Source: Prevotella jejuni
GTDB taxonomy: Bacteria > Bacteroidota > Bacteroidia > Bacteroidales > Bacteroidaceae
Length of the DNA: 64,000 nucleotides
Assembly: GCF_900187995.1 (NCBI RefSeq)
Contig: NZ_FZNZ01000017.1
Span: forward strand, 1 to 64,000
Direction of reading: 5' to 3'
In this document: piece after piece, positions 62,614-64,000 of the stretch
How positions within the stretch are numbered: position 1 is the first letter of the stretch
Layout: each line of letters starts with the position of its first letter
Notes under the pieces: generated by a model
Database searches by the model: none
Told to the model about the DNA's origin: nothing
The model's input: only the letters and a program-made list of their open reading frames with translations
Translations under genes and position numbers: made by a program

Positions 62614-63884
62614 ACACAGGTAAAGTAGACGTCCTGTTGGGTCTCCAATGGGGTGATGAAGGAAAAGGTAAGGTCGTAGACGTGCTCACACCACGTTACG
62701 ATGTAGTGGCTCGTTTCCAAGGAGGTCCAAATGCAGGGCACACTCTTGAGTTCGAAGGGCAGAAATATGTTCTGCGTTCTATTCCATCAGGAATATTCCA
62801 GGGTGGGAAAGTTAATATCATTGGCAATGGGGTTGTCTTGGCTCCAGACCTCTTTATGGGAGAAGCTAAAGACCTTGAGAAGAGTGGACATCCTTTGAAG
62901 GAGCGTCTCCATATCTCAAAGAAGGCTCATCTTATCATGCCTACGCATCGTATTCTTGACCGTGCTTACGAGGCAGCGAAAGGTAAGGATAAAGTAGGAA
63001 CAACAGGTAAAGGCATTGGTCCTACCTATACTGATAAGATTAGCCGCAATGGTTTACGTGTTGGTGACATCCTCTGCGACTTTGAAAACAAGTATGCTGC
63101 ACATAAGGAACGTCACATGAAGATGCTTGCAGCATTGGGTTGGACTGACTTTGAAGGCTTCGAAGAGACAGAGAAGTTGTGGATGGAAGGAATAGACTAC
63201 ATGAAGGAGTTCAAGTTTGTTGACTCTGAGATAGAGGTCAACCATCTCCTTCGTGAGAATAAGCACATCCTTTGCGAAGGCGCACAAGGAACAATGCTTG
63301 ATGTTGACTTTGGCTCTTATCCTTTCGTAACCTCTTCAAATACCATTTGCGCTGGTGCTTGTACGGGTCTTGGAATAGGTCCGAACAAGGTGGGCAATGT
63401 CTATGGTATTATGAAAGCTTATTGTACCCGTGTGGGCTCTGGACCATTCCCAACAGAGCTCTTTGACGAGACAGGAAAGACAATTCGCGACCTTGGACAT
63501 GAATACGGAGCTGTGACAGGGCGTGAGCGTCGTTGTGGCTGGATTGATCTTGTACAACTGCGTTATTCCGTAATGGTCAATGGCGTAACCGAACTCATTA
63601 TGATGAAGAGCGATGTTCTTGATAGTTTTGATACTATTAAGGCATGTGTTGCTTACGAGTTACCTGATGGTTCTGAGACAAAGGATTTCCCATACGAGAT
63701 AGATAATATCAAACCTATCTATAAGGAATTCCCTGGATGGAAGAAGGACATGACGAAGTGTAAGTCACAAGATGAATTCCCACAAGCTTTCCGAGATTAT
63801 GTGGCATTCCTTGAGGACTATCTTGAGACACGTATCGGCATTATCTCTGTTGGTCCTGATCGTGAGCAAACAATAGTATTATAA
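62610..63884 (+). CDS. purA: Adenylosuccinate synthetase
   Basis: A 424-residue cytoplasmic GTP-dependent enzyme joining IMP and aspartate, the first committed step to AMP. The P-loop is GLQWGDEGKGK (about 12-22). GPNAGHTLEF, the GTTGKGIGPTYTDKISRNGL loop, CEGAQGTMLDVDFGSYPFVT and TGRERRCGWIDLV follow in family order. The start codon overlaps the Fur-family stop (ATGA). This is a conserved neighbourhood in Bacteroidota, with hisS downstream. Confidence 0.97.
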   Translation: MNTGKVDVLLGLQWGDEGKGKVVDVLTPRYDVVARFQGGPNAGHTLEFEGQKYVLRSIPSGIFQGGKVNIIGNGVVLAPDLFMGEAKDLEKSGHPLKERLHISKKAHLIMPTHRILDRAYEAAKGKDKVGTTGKGIGPTYTDKISRNGLRVGDILCDFENKYAAHKERHMKMLAALGWTDFEGFEETEKLWMEGIDYMKEFKFVDSEIEVNHLLRENKHILCEGAQGTMLDVDFGSYPFVTSSNTICAGACTGLGIGPNKVGNVYGIMKAYCTRVGSGPFPTELFDETGKTIRDLGHEYGAVTGRERRCGWIDLVQLRYSVMVNGVTELIMMKSDVLDSFDTIKACVAYELPDGSETKDFPYEIDNIKPIYKEFPGWKKDMTKCKSQDEFPQAFRDYVAFLEDYLETRIGIISVGPDREQTIVL

Positions 63885-63891
63885 TCCTTTC

Positions 63892-63953
63892 TTAGGCTGT
63901 AACTTACGTTTATAGGTAATCAAAGATGCTTATATTCGTAACTTACAGCCTAA
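63892..63953 (+). terminator. Hairpin after purA
   Basis: TTAGGCTGTAACTTACG (63892-63907) is mirrored by CGTAACTTACAGCCTAA (63937-63953) with one mismatch, then TATTTTATTT. The arm spacing of ~29 nt is long for a terminator, but the stem is strong. Confidence 0.7.
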
Positions 63954-63985
63954 TATTTTATTTCAATATATAATCATTAAAGCAA

Positions 63986-64000
63986 ATGGCAAACAAACCT
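63986..64000 (+). CDS. Start of a gene cut by the window edge, probably hisS
   Basis: Only five codons (MANKP) are inside. The start, the strand and the place after purA fit histidyl-tRNA synthetase in Bacteroidota, which often begins M-A-x-K-P. The assignment is inference and needs the next sequence. Confidence 0.4.

Overview
The window looks like chromosome from an oral-type, anaerobic Bacteroidota bacterium, most likely Prevotella sensu lato. Supporting signs are AT-rich long intergenic gaps, many promoters of the Bacteroidota form TTG - 18 to 22 nt - TAnnTTTG, an M64 metallopeptidase, a DUF2723 membrane protein, NrfHA with a Ccs-type haem maturation pair, cydAB with a DUF4492 partner, and a LutABC set. 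I cannot name the species from sequence alone. No rRNA, CRISPR array, complete insertion sequence, phage or conjugation gene is visible.

Layout. 1-10.3 kb: tRNA-Thr/tRNA-Gly pair, secreted M64 peptidase, glyA, small conserved protein, cupin protein, queG, polysaccharide deacetylase and a large DUF2723 protein. 10.3-15.7 kb: an accessory island. It carries three paralogous small genes, each preceded by the broken 3' end of one related gene (the layout of toxin C-terminus/immunity modules), then a secreted SH3b protein and a 147-residue orphan. The last two are each preceded by a ~240 bp direct repeat. 15.7-19.4 kb: nrdD (no nrdG beside it), a HAD phosphatase and a cysteine-rich 66-residue protein. 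19.4-21.0 kb: gene-poor repeats and tRNA-Phe. 21.1-26.0 kb: sppA-lpxK-pnp-thiL operon. 26-36 kb: glycerate kinase, ThrE-like exporter, enolase, lutABC, topoisomerase III. 36-40.5 kb: lipoprotein and the cytochrome bd operon. 40.6-46.2 kb: TolC/HlyD/two ABC-2 permeases (an export system with no ATPase in the cluster). 46.9-50.6 kb: SDR oxidoreductase, two EamA transporters, secreted protein. 51-56.6 kb: D-lactate dehydrogenase, OmpA/porin-like barrel, MATE pump, pncB. 57.3-64 kb: nrfHA-resB-ccsA, then a divergent Fur-family regulator fused by a 4-nt overlap to purA, and the first codons of a probable hisS.

How it works together: the energy genes fit a fermenter with short anaerobic or microaerobic respiratory chains: lactate production (LdhA) and oxidation (LutABC), ammonifying nitrite reduction (NrfHA), high-affinity O2 reduction (CydAB), glycolysis (Eno) and anaerobic dNTP synthesis (NrdD).

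Most interesting: (1) the decayed toxin-end/immunity-like array at 11.1-13.35 kb; (2) an 83-84 bp dispersed element with TTGCTGTCA/TGACAGCAA ends in four intergenic copies; (3) a second dispersed hairpin element in three intergenic gaps; (4) direct and inverted repeats framing the SH3b gene; (5) a promoter inside the longest nrfH frame that moves its start; (6) a 116-nt out-of-frame lpxK/pnp overlap.
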